A DNA stretch of 40,389 nucleotides, taken from the NCBI GenBank assembly GCA_013138865.1, contig WTBY01000031.1:1-40389 (forward strand). The letters are read 5' to 3'. Numbering within the stretch: the stretch's first letter is position 1; the number at the start of each line of letters is the position of its first letter. The notes below the pieces were generated by a model. It did not search any database. It worked only from the letters and a program-made list of their open reading frames with translations, and was not told the DNA's origin. Positions 10,601-18,295 of the stretch are shown here, in pieces. Both the position numbers and the translations under genes were made by a program. Source of the DNA: Helicobacteraceae bacterium (GTDB lineage: Bacteria > Campylobacterota > Campylobacteria > Campylobacterales > Sulfurimonadaceae).

Positions 10601-10748
10601 AAGTGGCGCTGGAGCAGCTTCAAGAAATGCCATGGGTACAGCAGTATTTGGTGGAATGATTATGTCAACCATTTTAACTCTGCTATTTACTCCTGTTCTA
10701 TTTGTACTACTTGAGAGACTTAGAGAGAAAAAAGGTAGTGTTGAATAG
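7623..10748 (+). CDS. RND multidrug efflux pump, HAE1 (AcrB/MexB) type
   Basis: A 1041-residue proton-driven inner-membrane pump of normal family length. It opens with the family N-terminus FFIKRPIFAKVIAIL and a first membrane helix, then a large periplasmic loop, helices 2-6, a second periplasmic loop and helices 8-12. The proton-relay aspartates are D409 and D410 (GIVVDDGIIVVENVER), and the matching lysine in helix 10 is K942 (GMASKNAILIVEFA), equivalent to D407, D408 and K940 of AcrB. The gene starts on the base after the adaptor stop, so the two are translationally coupled. No TolC-like outer-membrane factor lies in this operon and one must come from elsewhere. HAE1 rather than heavy-metal type is inferred from length and these motifs. 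Confidence 0.92.
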   Translation: MFSVFFIKRPIFAKVIAILTTLLGLIAIPILPIAQFPELTPSQVQVTATYTGGSALVVENSVTRPIEEQVNGVEGMLYMSSTSAADGSAKISVFFEPGYPLSIAAVDVQNRVSMAMSQLPQEVQRTGVQTKKVSTNMVQAITLSSESELYNGAYLSNYASINIVNELKSIAGVGDVMIWGEKKYSMRIWLDPNKMAAMSLAPSDVTNAIDEQNKQAALGQIGASPMPHDNMFQYTITSKTRLDSTTEFENIVIRANSDGSILRLKDIAKVELGAETYSWESKLNAKPSAVIAVFQLPGANTIDIANHLNSKIKELSKRFPEGLVAKATYDSTKFVRISMKEVVQTLFEALILVVIVTFVFLQSWRSTFIPTLAIPVSLIGTFAVMLAIGFSINTLTLFGLILAIGIVVDDGIIVVENVERVLEEEPDLSVMEATEKAVKEIMTPVISTTLVLLAVFIPVAFIPGLSGALYKQFALTISISVLISAINALSLSPALAASMIKRSDPTKKKAKFFIKFDEYFDRFRSAYVRFLTKIIAKWQISIVLFIAGLGLTVYAFQALPTGFVPDEDQGAFVVSIQLQSGAALEQTERASKEAQGIIQKMNGVVDIIEVDGFSAITQGRLSNAALFYVVLEDWDKRKTPELALTYIMAQVKDKTSHIDGASVSPFNLPSIPGLSPVGGFSLELQNYSSAPLQEFKDYADKVIEEASKDPRILYAITTFANNYPQLEVDIDRSKAQTLDLKMSDVFTALQVNLGSVYVNDFNKFGKVYRVYVQADQKYRQNPDDISKLFVKNSNGDMVPLSAIVKVKRTNGASMINHFNTYRNITINGLHNIKDGYSSGDAITAMKEICDRVLPSSYGYKWSGMSLQEITAGNAALYIFMLSIFIVFLFLAAQYESWLMPLMIMLPIPIVLFGALGSNMIAGLMNNIYTQVGMVLLIGMASKNAILIVEFAKDLREEGQGITEAAINAASQRLRPILMTAFAFILGVYPLVVASGAGAASRNAMGTAVFGGMIMSTILTLLFTPVLFVLLERLREKKGSVE

Positions 10749-10751
10749 AAT

Positions 10752-11069
10752 ATGAAAAAAATTAATCCTCTTCTACTAAAGGATGAATGGACACAACAAG
10801 AGTTTTTAGAAGCTAAAAAAAACTTAACTAAAGAAGTTTTTTTAGTTGACACTATCCTCTCGCCATTCGAAAAAGAAGATAGCATAACATATAACCCTTA
10901 TGAGCTTGTAAACAAACCAAAAGGTTCAGTTTTTGTATTTTACTGCGATAGTGGTAAAGCAACACTCAATAGACTTAAAGAGTATAAAGAGAAGTTTAAA
11001 GATTACGTCTGTATTTCACTTAAGGGTGGAAAAGGTTACTGGCGTAAAAATTACAGAATAGAGGAATAA
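10752..11069 (+). CDS. Small rhodanese-like protein
   Basis: A 105-residue cytoplasmic protein whose C-terminal half follows the rhodanese pattern: a beta strand and loop VFVFYCDSGKAT with Cys near residue 58 in the active-loop position, a helix (LNRLKEYKEKF), then the closing strand and turn VCISLKGGKGYW that matches the family's LxGGxxxW. It is shorter than a typical single rhodanese domain, so sulfurtransferase activity is not assured. It starts 3 bases after the pump stop and ends 1 base before the next gene, so it belongs to the efflux operon. Why a rhodanese-like protein should travel with an RND pump is not evident. Confidence 0.55.
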   Translation: MKKINPLLLKDEWTQQEFLEAKKNLTKEVFLVDTILSPFEKEDSITYNPYELVNKPKGSVFVFYCDSGKATLNRLKEYKEKFKDYVCISLKGGKGYWRKNYRIEE

Positions 11070-11070
11070 C

Positions 11071-11814
11071 ATGACAAAAATAACAACCGCACTTTTAACA
11101 CTAACTAGCTTTGCGATCGCAGCTGACTCAATAGCTTCTTTAGAACAAAATGTACTAAATAGTAAGCTAGTAACAAAAACTGGTCTATCATACGAGGACA
11201 ACACAGGCAATACTGTTTCAAATAAGTTTAGTTTAGCACTTGATGCAAAAAAAAGTTGGGGAAAACACATTTTCACTTTTGACTTTGATATGGACTTTGC
11301 TTCGGCTGATAAGAAAGAAGACAAAAATATTTGGTACACTCAGTTAAGCTACGATCGTGTTCTTAATAGTACTTTAGCAGTAAACTACCTTATAAACTAC
11401 AAAGATGATCGTTATGCAAATTTAGAACGCTTTAACACTGGACCAGGTCTTATGTATCAAACTTATAAAAGTACAACTATGCTTTTAAATACACAGTTAA
11501 ATATACTTTACGCTAAAGAGAATAAAATTATAAACTCACAATGGAACGATCGTGACTTTATAGCTTCTCAAGTTGGCTTTGACTATACATGGAAGATTAC
11601 AAATAATTTTACTTTCACACAAAATGCAACGTATAATATAGAGGTAGAAGATAATGAAAACTTCACAGCATACTCTAAAACTTCAGTAGAGAGTAAAATA
11701 ACTGATATGTTTGCACTTGGCGTAAGCTATAAAGTTGACTATGTGAATGTTCCAGCAAGTGGAAAAGAGGCAACTGACACTAAAACATTAGTGCAGTTTA
11801 TTATTAACTACTAG
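11071..11814 (+). CDS. DUF481-type outer-membrane beta-barrel protein
   Basis: A 247-residue protein with a Sec signal (MTKITTALLTLTSFAIAADS) and alternating beta strands ending in TKTLVQFIINY, a C-terminal aromatic strand typical of outer-membrane barrels. The pattern (TGLSYEDNTGNTVSNKFSLALDAKKSW, then strands with WYTQLSYDRVLN, GPGLMYQTY and VGFDYTWKIT) matches the DUF481/YdiY family of salt-induced outer-membrane proteins. The ribosome site GAGGA lies inside the end of the preceding gene. It closes the four-gene efflux operon in the place where a TolC-family channel is often found, but it lacks that family's long helices, so it is not a TolC substitute. It ends 5 bases from the convergent flgE stop with no clear terminator between. 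Confidence 0.7.
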   Translation: MTKITTALLTLTSFAIAADSIASLEQNVLNSKLVTKTGLSYEDNTGNTVSNKFSLALDAKKSWGKHIFTFDFDMDFASADKKEDKNIWYTQLSYDRVLNSTLAVNYLINYKDDRYANLERFNTGPGLMYQTYKSTTMLLNTQLNILYAKENKIINSQWNDRDFIASQVGFDYTWKITNNFTFTQNATYNIEVEDNENFTAYSKTSVESKITDMFALGVSYKVDYVNVPASGKEATDTKTLVQFIINY

Positions 11815-11819
11815 AGTTA

Positions 11820-14435
11820 TTAACGTTTAAGGCCTATTAAAACCTCAAGGAGCTGATCTGAAGTTGAGATCGTCTTTGAGTTGGCTTGATACCCTTTTTG
11901 AATAATAATAAGTTGGGTAAGTGATCGTGAAAGATCCACATTTGAAGCTTCTAGAGCTGATGACTGAATAAAACCACGTCCACCAGTTGCAGCAGTCCCA
12001 CGGATCGGGTCTCCTGAGTTGGCAGAAGCTAAGAAAACATTTCCACCATCTGTTAATAAACCTTCATTATTAGCAAACTTAGCCATAGAAACTTGACCTA
12101 AACCAAAACTTCTACCATTACTAAAAGATCCGATCAATGTACCACTTTGATCTACTCTAATACCATTCAAATCACCACCAGTATAACCATCTTGTGAAAT
12201 ACCACTTGTTGCACTTGAAGCAGAAAAAGATGTCATTCCATCATAAAGACCTGCTGTACCAAAGTTTAAATTAACTTTTTGATCTCCTGCTGATCCATTA
12301 TTTGCAGAAAAAGAGACAAACTGAGGATCTTTTCCTGAGAGTGAACCATCGTTATTAAATTTAACATAACCTGTTCTCTCATTATATGGTAAAACAGTGT
12401 CAATTGTTGCAGGATCTGGAACAATTATATTCATAGCCCATTTTGAGCCTGTACTTTGGTCTACAATCTCTTTTCTAAATGTCATTTGAAGAGTATGTTT
12501 AGAACCTAAAGAGTCATAAATATCTATACTACTTGCATGAGTTGCAGCATTAAAAGCTTGTGAAGCTAGAGGTGTTGTTGAGTTTACTATACCTGTCATT
12601 GCTGACATACTATTAGAAAAATAAACATTATTATCGCTACTCTCTAATGCTGTAATTGCATAGTTCATAGAAGTACCAAGACCTGAAGCATTAGAATTAG
12701 CTATCTTAACTCGCCCACTTGAGTCAGTAGATGCAGAATAGTCAATAATTGCAAGATTACCAGCTGTAATTCCTGCTGCATCACCTGCAGTATTACCTGC
12801 CGCTTGAGCTGTAGCAATTTCACCAGCAGTAGGGTTAGCTGGATCTGCAGCAGTAGCTATAGATGCTGCATATGCTGTTGTGTATGCAGGTGCATATGCA
12901 GCATTATAGTTAACATCATAAGCATCTTGATCCAACTGTGTTTCAATCCCATTTAAAAAACCGGCCATAGTATGAAAAGTTTTTGTTGCACCAGAACCAA
13001 CTGTGTCAGAGCTGTCATGATATGTATATTTATAAGCTGTAGTTTCATCAAATGATGTTGCACCAGCGGCTGTTTGAGCACCTGTCAATGGATCGACATA
13101 TATGTCAAATGCTTCATCTGTTGCACCAGCAACTAACAAAATATTCTTCTTTGAATCACCATCTGTTTGATTTGTATTTGTAAGTATTACACCAGTAGCC
13201 GCTGCATTTAAAGAGGCTAAAACACCAGTGTCTGCTGTCTTAGCATTAATTAGGTTTTGAATTTCAACTGCATTTTGAGCAGCCGTATTTCCTGCTGTTG
13301 TTGTACCCGCAATAGCTATTCCATTAAGAGTAATATTTAATATATTTGATTTAGTAGTTGCTACTTGGTTACCTACACCACTAATATCAATATCAGCACT
13401 AGGTGTCCAATCAGTAATTTCAATTTTAGTTGTCTTATTAGACGTAGTTAATGTAAATTCTTGCGTAGCATCATCATAGGTTGCTGTAATATCACCACCT
13501 ACAGCATTTATAGCATCTCTAATATTATTACCAACTGTTAGTCTTGAGTCACCATCAGTAATGGTAACCTGAGCTACTGCATCACCACTTATTTTAAAAT
13601 CTAATGTACCATCATTTGCAGCAGTAATAGGAAATGTACCTGCCATTGCAGGAGTTACCATAGTGTCATAATAATCAACTTGTTGCATTGTAGGACTTAC
13701 TGCACTATAACTTGACATCCAAACACCTTGTCCTTGTGTTAAACTAAGTGCTCGTCCTTCATCGTTAAACATTACATTCATATTTTCTGATGTTGGAATA
13801 ACTGTACCTTCATCATTAGTTGTTACATATGTGCTTGTTGTTGAATCATATGCAACAGAATACGCATGCACAAAACTCTCAACCGGACTTCCTGAATTAA
13901 GGTTTGCTTTTAGGTTTACTTCTGTTGTAGCTTGTGCTGGAGTTGTAAGTCCGGGTGGAATTATAATAGGTACGATCGGACCTGTTGAGTCAACCTTAAG
14001 TGTTGTCTCATCTCTAAGCCAACCTTGAACTACAAAACCATTGTTGTCAACAAAGTTACCAGCTGAGTCAAATTTAAAGTCACCTGCTCTTGTATACTTT
14101 AAAGTGTCTCCACCATCTCCACTAACTATGAAGAAACCATCACCTTGAATGGCAAGGTCGGTATTTTTGTCGGAGTTTTGAACTGAACCTTGTGAAAAGA
14201 TTCTTGTCATTGAGGCTACAGTTACACCAAGTCCGACTTGAGTAGCATTCTTACCACCTAGGTCTCCTTGAGGGGCCGTTGCGATCTGACTTACTTGAGC
14301 TAATAGATCTGAGAAGTTTGCACGTGAGTATTTAAAACCAACAGTGTTAACATTAGCAATGTTGTTTGCTTCGACATCCATTGCTATTTGATGCGACTGT
14401 AGTCCTGAAATTCCTGAGAATAATGATTTTAACAT
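11820..14435 (-). CDS. flgE: Flagellar hook protein FlgE, long form
   Basis: An 871-residue hook subunit exported by the flagellar type III system. The N-terminal rod motif is intact (MLKSLFSGISGLQSHQIAMDVEANNIANVNTVGFK), as is the C-terminal helix (ALEASNVDLSRSLTQLIIIQKGYQANSK), which together form the coiled-coil hook core. The middle is much larger than in the neighbouring paralogue and holds the variable surface domains, including an Ala/Thr/Tyr-rich segment at about residues 505-558. Long FlgE proteins occur in Campylobacter and Helicobacter. It is the last gene of the fliK-flgD-flgE-flgE series, set apart from its upstream paralogue by a 96-base gap with a hairpin. Its ribosome site is AAGGA. 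Confidence 0.88.
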   Translation of the reverse strand: MLKSLFSGISGLQSHQIAMDVEANNIANVNTVGFKYSRANFSDLLAQVSQIATAPQGDLGGKNATQVGLGVTVASMTRIFSQGSVQNSDKNTDLAIQGDGFFIVSGDGGDTLKYTRAGDFKFDSAGNFVDNNGFVVQGWLRDETTLKVDSTGPIVPIIIPPGLTTPAQATTEVNLKANLNSGSPVESFVHAYSVAYDSTTSTYVTTNDEGTVIPTSENMNVMFNDEGRALSLTQGQGVWMSSYSAVSPTMQQVDYYDTMVTPAMAGTFPITAANDGTLDFKISGDAVAQVTITDGDSRLTVGNNIRDAINAVGGDITATYDDATQEFTLTTSNKTTKIEITDWTPSADIDISGVGNQVATTKSNILNITLNGIAIAGTTTAGNTAAQNAVEIQNLINAKTADTGVLASLNAAATGVILTNTNQTDGDSKKNILLVAGATDEAFDIYVDPLTGAQTAAGATSFDETTAYKYTYHDSSDTVGSGATKTFHTMAGFLNGIETQLDQDAYDVNYNAAYAPAYTTAYAASIATAADPANPTAGEIATAQAAGNTAGDAAGITAGNLAIIDYSASTDSSGRVKIANSNASGLGTSMNYAITALESSDNNVYFSNSMSAMTGIVNSTTPLASQAFNAATHASSIDIYDSLGSKHTLQMTFRKEIVDQSTGSKWAMNIIVPDPATIDTVLPYNERTGYVKFNNDGSLSGKDPQFVSFSANNGSAGDQKVNLNFGTAGLYDGMTSFSASSATSGISQDGYTGGDLNGIRVDQSGTLIGSFSNGRSFGLGQVSMAKFANNEGLLTDGGNVFLASANSGDPIRGTAATGGRGFIQSSALEASNVDLSRSLTQLIIIQKGYQANSKTISTSDQLLEVLIGLKR

Positions 14436-14454
14436 GGTTTTTCCTTATACGTAG

Positions 14455-14476
14455 GTTCTAAATTTAATTTTAGAAC
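14455..14476 (-). repeat. Hairpin in the leader of the long flgE
   Basis: A perfect 8-bp inverted repeat, GTTCTAAA, a 6-base loop, then TTTAGAAC, centred about 30 bases upstream of the flgE start. There is no U-run after it, so it is not a clear terminator. It may be an RNA processing or stability element that sets hook-subunit yield relative to the upstream genes. Confidence 0.5.
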
Positions 14477-14531
14477 ACTATTTAATTCATAATTTACGTT
14501 AGTAAAGATACCAAGCAATTTCTATTCCTTA

Positions 14532-15833
14532 CTATCTTTTCATCTCTAAAGCTTTTTTGATCATCTCATCACCAGTTGTAATTAGTTTAGAGTTAGCACT
14601 ATAAGCTTTTTGCATTATTATTAGGTTTGTCATTGACTCTGTTAAGTTTACATTTGAAGTCTCTAGTTTATTGTTGTATATATGAGTTCCAGTCATATAC
14701 TCACCACTAGCATCTTTCCAGAAAACAGCGTCGCCACTATCAGAACTTCGTTGATACTTACTTGCACCAACTCTCTCTAATCCCTGCTCATTTTGAAAAT
14801 GGTATACAGCAAGTCGTCCAACAGAAGTTGTAACTCCATTAGAAAATGAAGCCATCATATTGCCATCATCAGCAACAGCGTAACCTACAAGATCTCCACC
14901 AACTATTCCATCAGATTTAGATGAGAGTGAAGTTTCAGGTCCTGTTGAGCGAATACCTACGAGACCTTGACCTATATCTACAACAGTATTAACTCCATTG
15001 TTATCCATATCTCTTAATGGATTTTCTGTAAGTCCACCAGTCTCATCAAATAGAAGTACTGCATCTTGCGTATCATAAACAATACCACTATCTTTATCTG
15101 CACCTTGAGGAACTATTTTTGCATTTACATTCCATGATATACCTGTAGCTGGCTGAGTGTCACTTAGTGTAAAAGTTAAAAATAGTCCATTTTCATTGCC
15201 TTCACCATCAACTATAGTTGAACCAACAGTTCTAACAACTTGAGAGGCAGGAACATCCGTAGGCGGAAAACCTATATTTCCAAAAAATTCTCCATAAGAT
15301 GTAGCTTGTGGTGGGACACTCATATCTTTTGGAAAGTTAAGTGGCACTTGTGCACCAGGTTCTGTAAAAGCTGTCGAATTCTTGAGCTCACTTATAGCCC
15401 AGTTTCCCTCCCCATCTAGTGTAAAGTTGTTACCTACAGTACCAAGAACACTCATGCCATCATTAGTAACCATATTTCTACTGCCATCAAAAATAAAGTC
15501 ACCAGCTCTTGTAAAATAAGTTCCTACTGGATCTTGAATACCAAACCAACCCTCACCTGCGATCGCTAAGTCAGTTGCTTTGTTAGTTCTCTCAAAAATA
15601 CCTTGTGCTGTATTCATAGTAGTGGCATTTATTCTAGTACCAATACCTACTTGGTTATCAGTTGGACCCGTATTAGAACCACTTACTATTTTTTCTTCTA
15701 AAAGATCACCAAATTCTGCAACAGTGCTACGAAAACCAACGGTGTTAACATTCGCAATATTATCAGCAGTTACATCTATTGCTGTTTGGTATGCTGTAAG
15801 TCCAGTTATTCCTGTATAAAATCCTTGAGTCAT
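14532..15833 (-). CDS. FlgE-family hook/hook-basal-body protein, short form
   Basis: A 433-residue paralogue of FlgE. It has the N-terminal rod motif (YTGITGLTAYQTAIDVTADNIANVNTVGFR), the central FlgE/F/G-like core (GEGWFGIQDPVGTYFTRAGDF) and the C-terminal helix (LETSNVNLTESMTNLIIMQKAYSANSK). In Campylobacter and Helicobacter the gene directly after fliK and flgD is named flgE or flgE1, and this one occupies that place, so it may be the true hook subunit with the longer protein as a second hook component. The start is 10 bases after the flgD stop, with AAAGGA in the gap. Which paralogue builds the hook cannot be settled from the sequence. Confidence 0.82.
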   Translation of the reverse strand: MTQGFYTGITGLTAYQTAIDVTADNIANVNTVGFRSTVAEFGDLLEEKIVSGSNTGPTDNQVGIGTRINATTMNTAQGIFERTNKATDLAIAGEGWFGIQDPVGTYFTRAGDFIFDGSRNMVTNDGMSVLGTVGNNFTLDGEGNWAISELKNSTAFTEPGAQVPLNFPKDMSVPPQATSYGEFFGNIGFPPTDVPASQVVRTVGSTIVDGEGNENGLFLTFTLSDTQPATGISWNVNAKIVPQGADKDSGIVYDTQDAVLLFDETGGLTENPLRDMDNNGVNTVVDIGQGLVGIRSTGPETSLSSKSDGIVGGDLVGYAVADDGNMMASFSNGVTTSVGRLAVYHFQNEQGLERVGASKYQRSSDSGDAVFWKDASGEYMTGTHIYNNKLETSNVNLTESMTNLIIMQKAYSANSKLITTGDEMIKKALEMKR

Positions 15834-15843
15834 CTAAAATCCT

Positions 15844-16527
15844 TTAATAGATCTCTTTAATTGAATCAATAGGGACATAATTAGAACCTAGTTTAACTGT
15901 AGCTGTTCCATTATCAAATCTAACTGACTCTATTGGATAAGCGCCCATTCTAGTATATTTATCTTCATCGGCTTGGTCTTTATAATTTGACTCAATATAA
16001 TAAGCACCTGCATCAACTTTTGCACCTGCGTTATCTGTTCCATCCCAGTCAAATGTATAAACACCTTTAGCATTTTCTTCAAGAGCTATGTCTTTAATAG
16101 TATTTCCATTAGAATCCATTATAGTTACATTACCGCTCTTAACATCAGTAGGAAAATACATCTCAAACTTAATAGGTTGGTCTTCATATAGAACACCATT
16201 ACTACCTATATCTGCAGTCTTGCCTATAGCACCTAAAATACTATACTGTTGAGAAGTTCCTAATGACTTTGCTAACTCTTCTAGTGCATTATTTGTTTTA
16301 TCTGTTGCCTCTAGTGTTGCTAGTTGTGAAGTCTGAGTTAGAATTTTTTCACTATCCATAGGTTCTGTTGGATCTTGGTACTGAAGCTCCACTAAAAGAA
16401 GCTTCATAAAGTCATCTTTTCCTAAAATTCCATCAGGATTTGTTCCTAAGGGTGCGTCTGTTAAATTAGTTCCTGTTGAAGCTAACCCTGATACTGTTGT
16501 TGTTCCACCATAAGCGTCTATTGCCAT
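15844..16527 (-). CDS. flgD: Flagellar hook cap / assembly protein FlgD
   Basis: A 227-residue protein of family length. The N-terminal FlgD signature is clear: LGKDDFMKLLLVELQYQDPTEPMDSEKILTQTSQLATLEA (about residues 35-75; this is the hook-cap region). It is followed by the tudor/fibronectin-like C-terminal part with MDSNGNTIKDI and TFDWDGTDNAGAKVDAGAYYIE, typical of the family's FlgD-Ig domain. FlgD caps the growing hook and guides FlgE subunits. It lies between fliK, 10 bases upstream, and the short flgE, with ribosome site AAGGA, all on the minus strand. Confidence 0.9.
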   Translation of the reverse strand: MAIDAYGGTTTVSGLASTGTNLTDAPLGTNPDGILGKDDFMKLLLVELQYQDPTEPMDSEKILTQTSQLATLEATDKTNNALEELAKSLGTSQQYSILGAIGKTADIGSNGVLYEDQPIKFEMYFPTDVKSGNVTIMDSNGNTIKDIALEENAKGVYTFDWDGTDNAGAKVDAGAYYIESNYKDQADEDKYTRMGAYPIESVRFDNGTATVKLGSNYVPIDSIKEIY

Positions 16528-16537
16528 AATTTGTCCT

Positions 16538-18148
16538 TTAAATGTATTTTGGTAATACTATTTCTAAATTTTCTACGTTTTCATTTTCTGCTAGGTCTAA
16601 GTTTTCATAAACTTCGAGAAGATGTTTTTGATTCGGGTGTTGTTGATTCTGCTGTTTTTGTTCTTGGGATCCTTGTTGGTTTTGGCTAAGTTGATTTGAA
16701 TTACTACTGTTTGAGCTACTTGAGTCTGAACTCTGTTGTGTTGTACCCATATTAAGGGTGGCGTTACCTAATCCACTAGCATTAAGCTGCGCACGAAGAT
16801 CACCTACATTTTGTGAGAGTATATTTAAAGCATTGCTATTTGCATTTAGCTTAATAACAACATTGTCTCCTCTTTGAATAAGTGTAACCTCAACACTACC
16901 TAGTTTTTCAGGGTTTAACTTCATCGTAATTTTTGTAAATGGTGGTTTATAGTTATCAGCAGCTTCTTTAAGTGAGCTAGATAGTCCACCTAAAAAAGTT
17001 TTTGTCTCAGTTGGAGTTAGTTTAATGTCACTACTCTTATTTAAAGTATTTAAAATAGAAGTTTTAGGTGCTATGTCTACTTTAACATCAGCCTTTACAT
17101 CTACTTTAACTTCTTCTTTTAAAAGTTCACTAGCAACTTTTTTATCAGGATTAAGTAAGTTTACTAATGTTGCTTTAGCTTTTACTTTCTCATTTAATGG
17201 TTCAGCTAGTTTTTGCTCTTCATTAGTTTCAAGTTCTAAGTCACTACTCTCTTGTGGTTTCACTTCAACTTTTTGAGCCTTTACATCAACCTTTATATCT
17301 TTTACATTTTCTTGCTTAAGATCTATTTTAGTAGTTTGAACATCTTTTTTATCAGTTTTTATATTTTCTTCTTTTGAAATAACAGTCTCTACTTTATCGC
17401 CCTTCTTAGTCTCAACTTTTTTATCTGTCAAAATCTGAGCAAGAGGTGTTTTTTCTACTGCGTTCTCTTGTTTGAGTATAACTTTCTCACTAGAGTTATT
17501 TTGCTGTAGAGCAACTTCTTGTTTTACATTTGTAGTTTTTGTTAAATCTTTTGGTATCTCTTTAATGTTACTCTCTTCTTTAGTATCAAAAATATTAATT
17601 TTTTCTTCAACCTTAGCACCTTTAGCAGGTATATGTTCAACATTTATTTTTTTAATATCAATACCCATCTCTTTAGCTTTACTTAAAAGCCCTTTTAGAG
17701 TTTTAGGCATATCTTCTTGTTTAAAATCTTTACCCATAATTTGTTGTAGTTTATCTTTTAAGTACTCTTTTGCATTAGCAATAAGCTCTTTGACTTGTGC
17801 TACATCCAAAGTCTTAGTAAGCTGTGGGTTTAGAGCTTTAAAATCTCTTTGCTCTTCAGATGAAAGCTCTGAAAGTATTGCTTTTAGGTCTTTTAACTCT
17901 ATAGCTTCTCCATCAGAATCACCTTTAGTAAGCGAAAGTATATTTTTTAAATTTGTTGTACCGTTTTCACTACTCTCTGCCTCTTGAGAAACTAGAGCTA
18001 AAAGTGCGGGGTCGTCTTTACCTTTAGTAAGTCCCATTCCCTCAAGCATTTGAGCAAATTTTCCATCACCACCCTCTTTAGAAACATTAGTAGTCATTAA
18101 GCCTATTTGGGCTTTAGGAGTGTCAACTTTTGCTTCAAGGTTCATCAT
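16538..18148 (-). CDS. fliK: Flagellar hook-length control protein FliK
   Basis: A 536-residue protein with the usual FliK layout: a long low-complexity N-terminal two thirds rich in Lys, Glu, Asp and Val (many VKVDVK-like stretches), then the conserved C-terminal hook-length domain at about 390-475 (KITMKLNPEKLGSVEVTLIQ, then VVIKLNANSNALNILSQN and LRAQLNASGL), and a Gln/Ser-rich tail. FliK measures the hook and switches the export gate from hook to filament substrates. It is the first gene of the hook operon. Two adjacent ATG codons at 18148 and 18145 share one AAGGA site. A sigma-54 type promoter lies 37 bases upstream. Confidence 0.85.
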   Translation of the reverse strand: MMNLEAKVDTPKAQIGLMTTNVSKEGGDGKFAQMLEGMGLTKGKDDPALLALVSQEAESSENGTTNLKNILSLTKGDSDGEAIELKDLKAILSELSSEEQRDFKALNPQLTKTLDVAQVKELIANAKEYLKDKLQQIMGKDFKQEDMPKTLKGLLSKAKEMGIDIKKINVEHIPAKGAKVEEKINIFDTKEESNIKEIPKDLTKTTNVKQEVALQQNNSSEKVILKQENAVEKTPLAQILTDKKVETKKGDKVETVISKEENIKTDKKDVQTTKIDLKQENVKDIKVDVKAQKVEVKPQESSDLELETNEEQKLAEPLNEKVKAKATLVNLLNPDKKVASELLKEEVKVDVKADVKVDIAPKTSILNTLNKSSDIKLTPTETKTFLGGLSSSLKEAADNYKPPFTKITMKLNPEKLGSVEVTLIQRGDNVVIKLNANSNALNILSQNVGDLRAQLNASGLGNATLNMGTTQQSSDSSSSNSSNSNQLSQNQQGSQEQKQQNQQHPNQKHLLEVYENLDLAENENVENLEIVLPKYI

Positions 18149-18184
18149 GAAAATTCCTTTATATTAGAGTTTTTCTAAAAAAAA

Positions 18185-18199
18185 GCAATAACTATTCCA
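18185..18199 (-). promoter_or_regulatory. Sigma-54 (RpoN) promoter of the hook operon
   Basis: On the minus strand the sequence reads TGGAATAGTTATTGC. The invariant GG and GC are exactly 10 bases apart, as in the consensus TGGCAC-N5-TTGC, and the downstream TTGCTT also fits. Transcription would start near 18173, about 25 bases before fliK. Hook genes of Campylobacter and Helicobacter are known RpoN/FlgR targets, which supports the call. Confidence 0.75.
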
Positions 18200-18228
18200 T
18201 CTAAGTAAAATAGTTTCCCTAATCAAAT

Positions 18229-18234
18229 TATAAT
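18229..18234 (+). promoter_or_regulatory. -10 box of typA
   Basis: TATAAT on the plus strand, giving a leader of roughly 55 bases before the TTG start of typA. It is back-to-back with the sigma-54 promoter of the hook operon. The A/T-rich surroundings make a chance match possible. Confidence 0.4.
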
Positions 18235-18295
18235 AATTATTTGGATATGATCGCGATAATTAAATAAGGGATACTCCCAATATCAAGGAATTATA

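Noticed and set aside
14320-14330. Further parS-like CACGTG site within flgE
   Set aside because: Only the central hexamer matches; the flanking GTTT and AAAC arms are missing.
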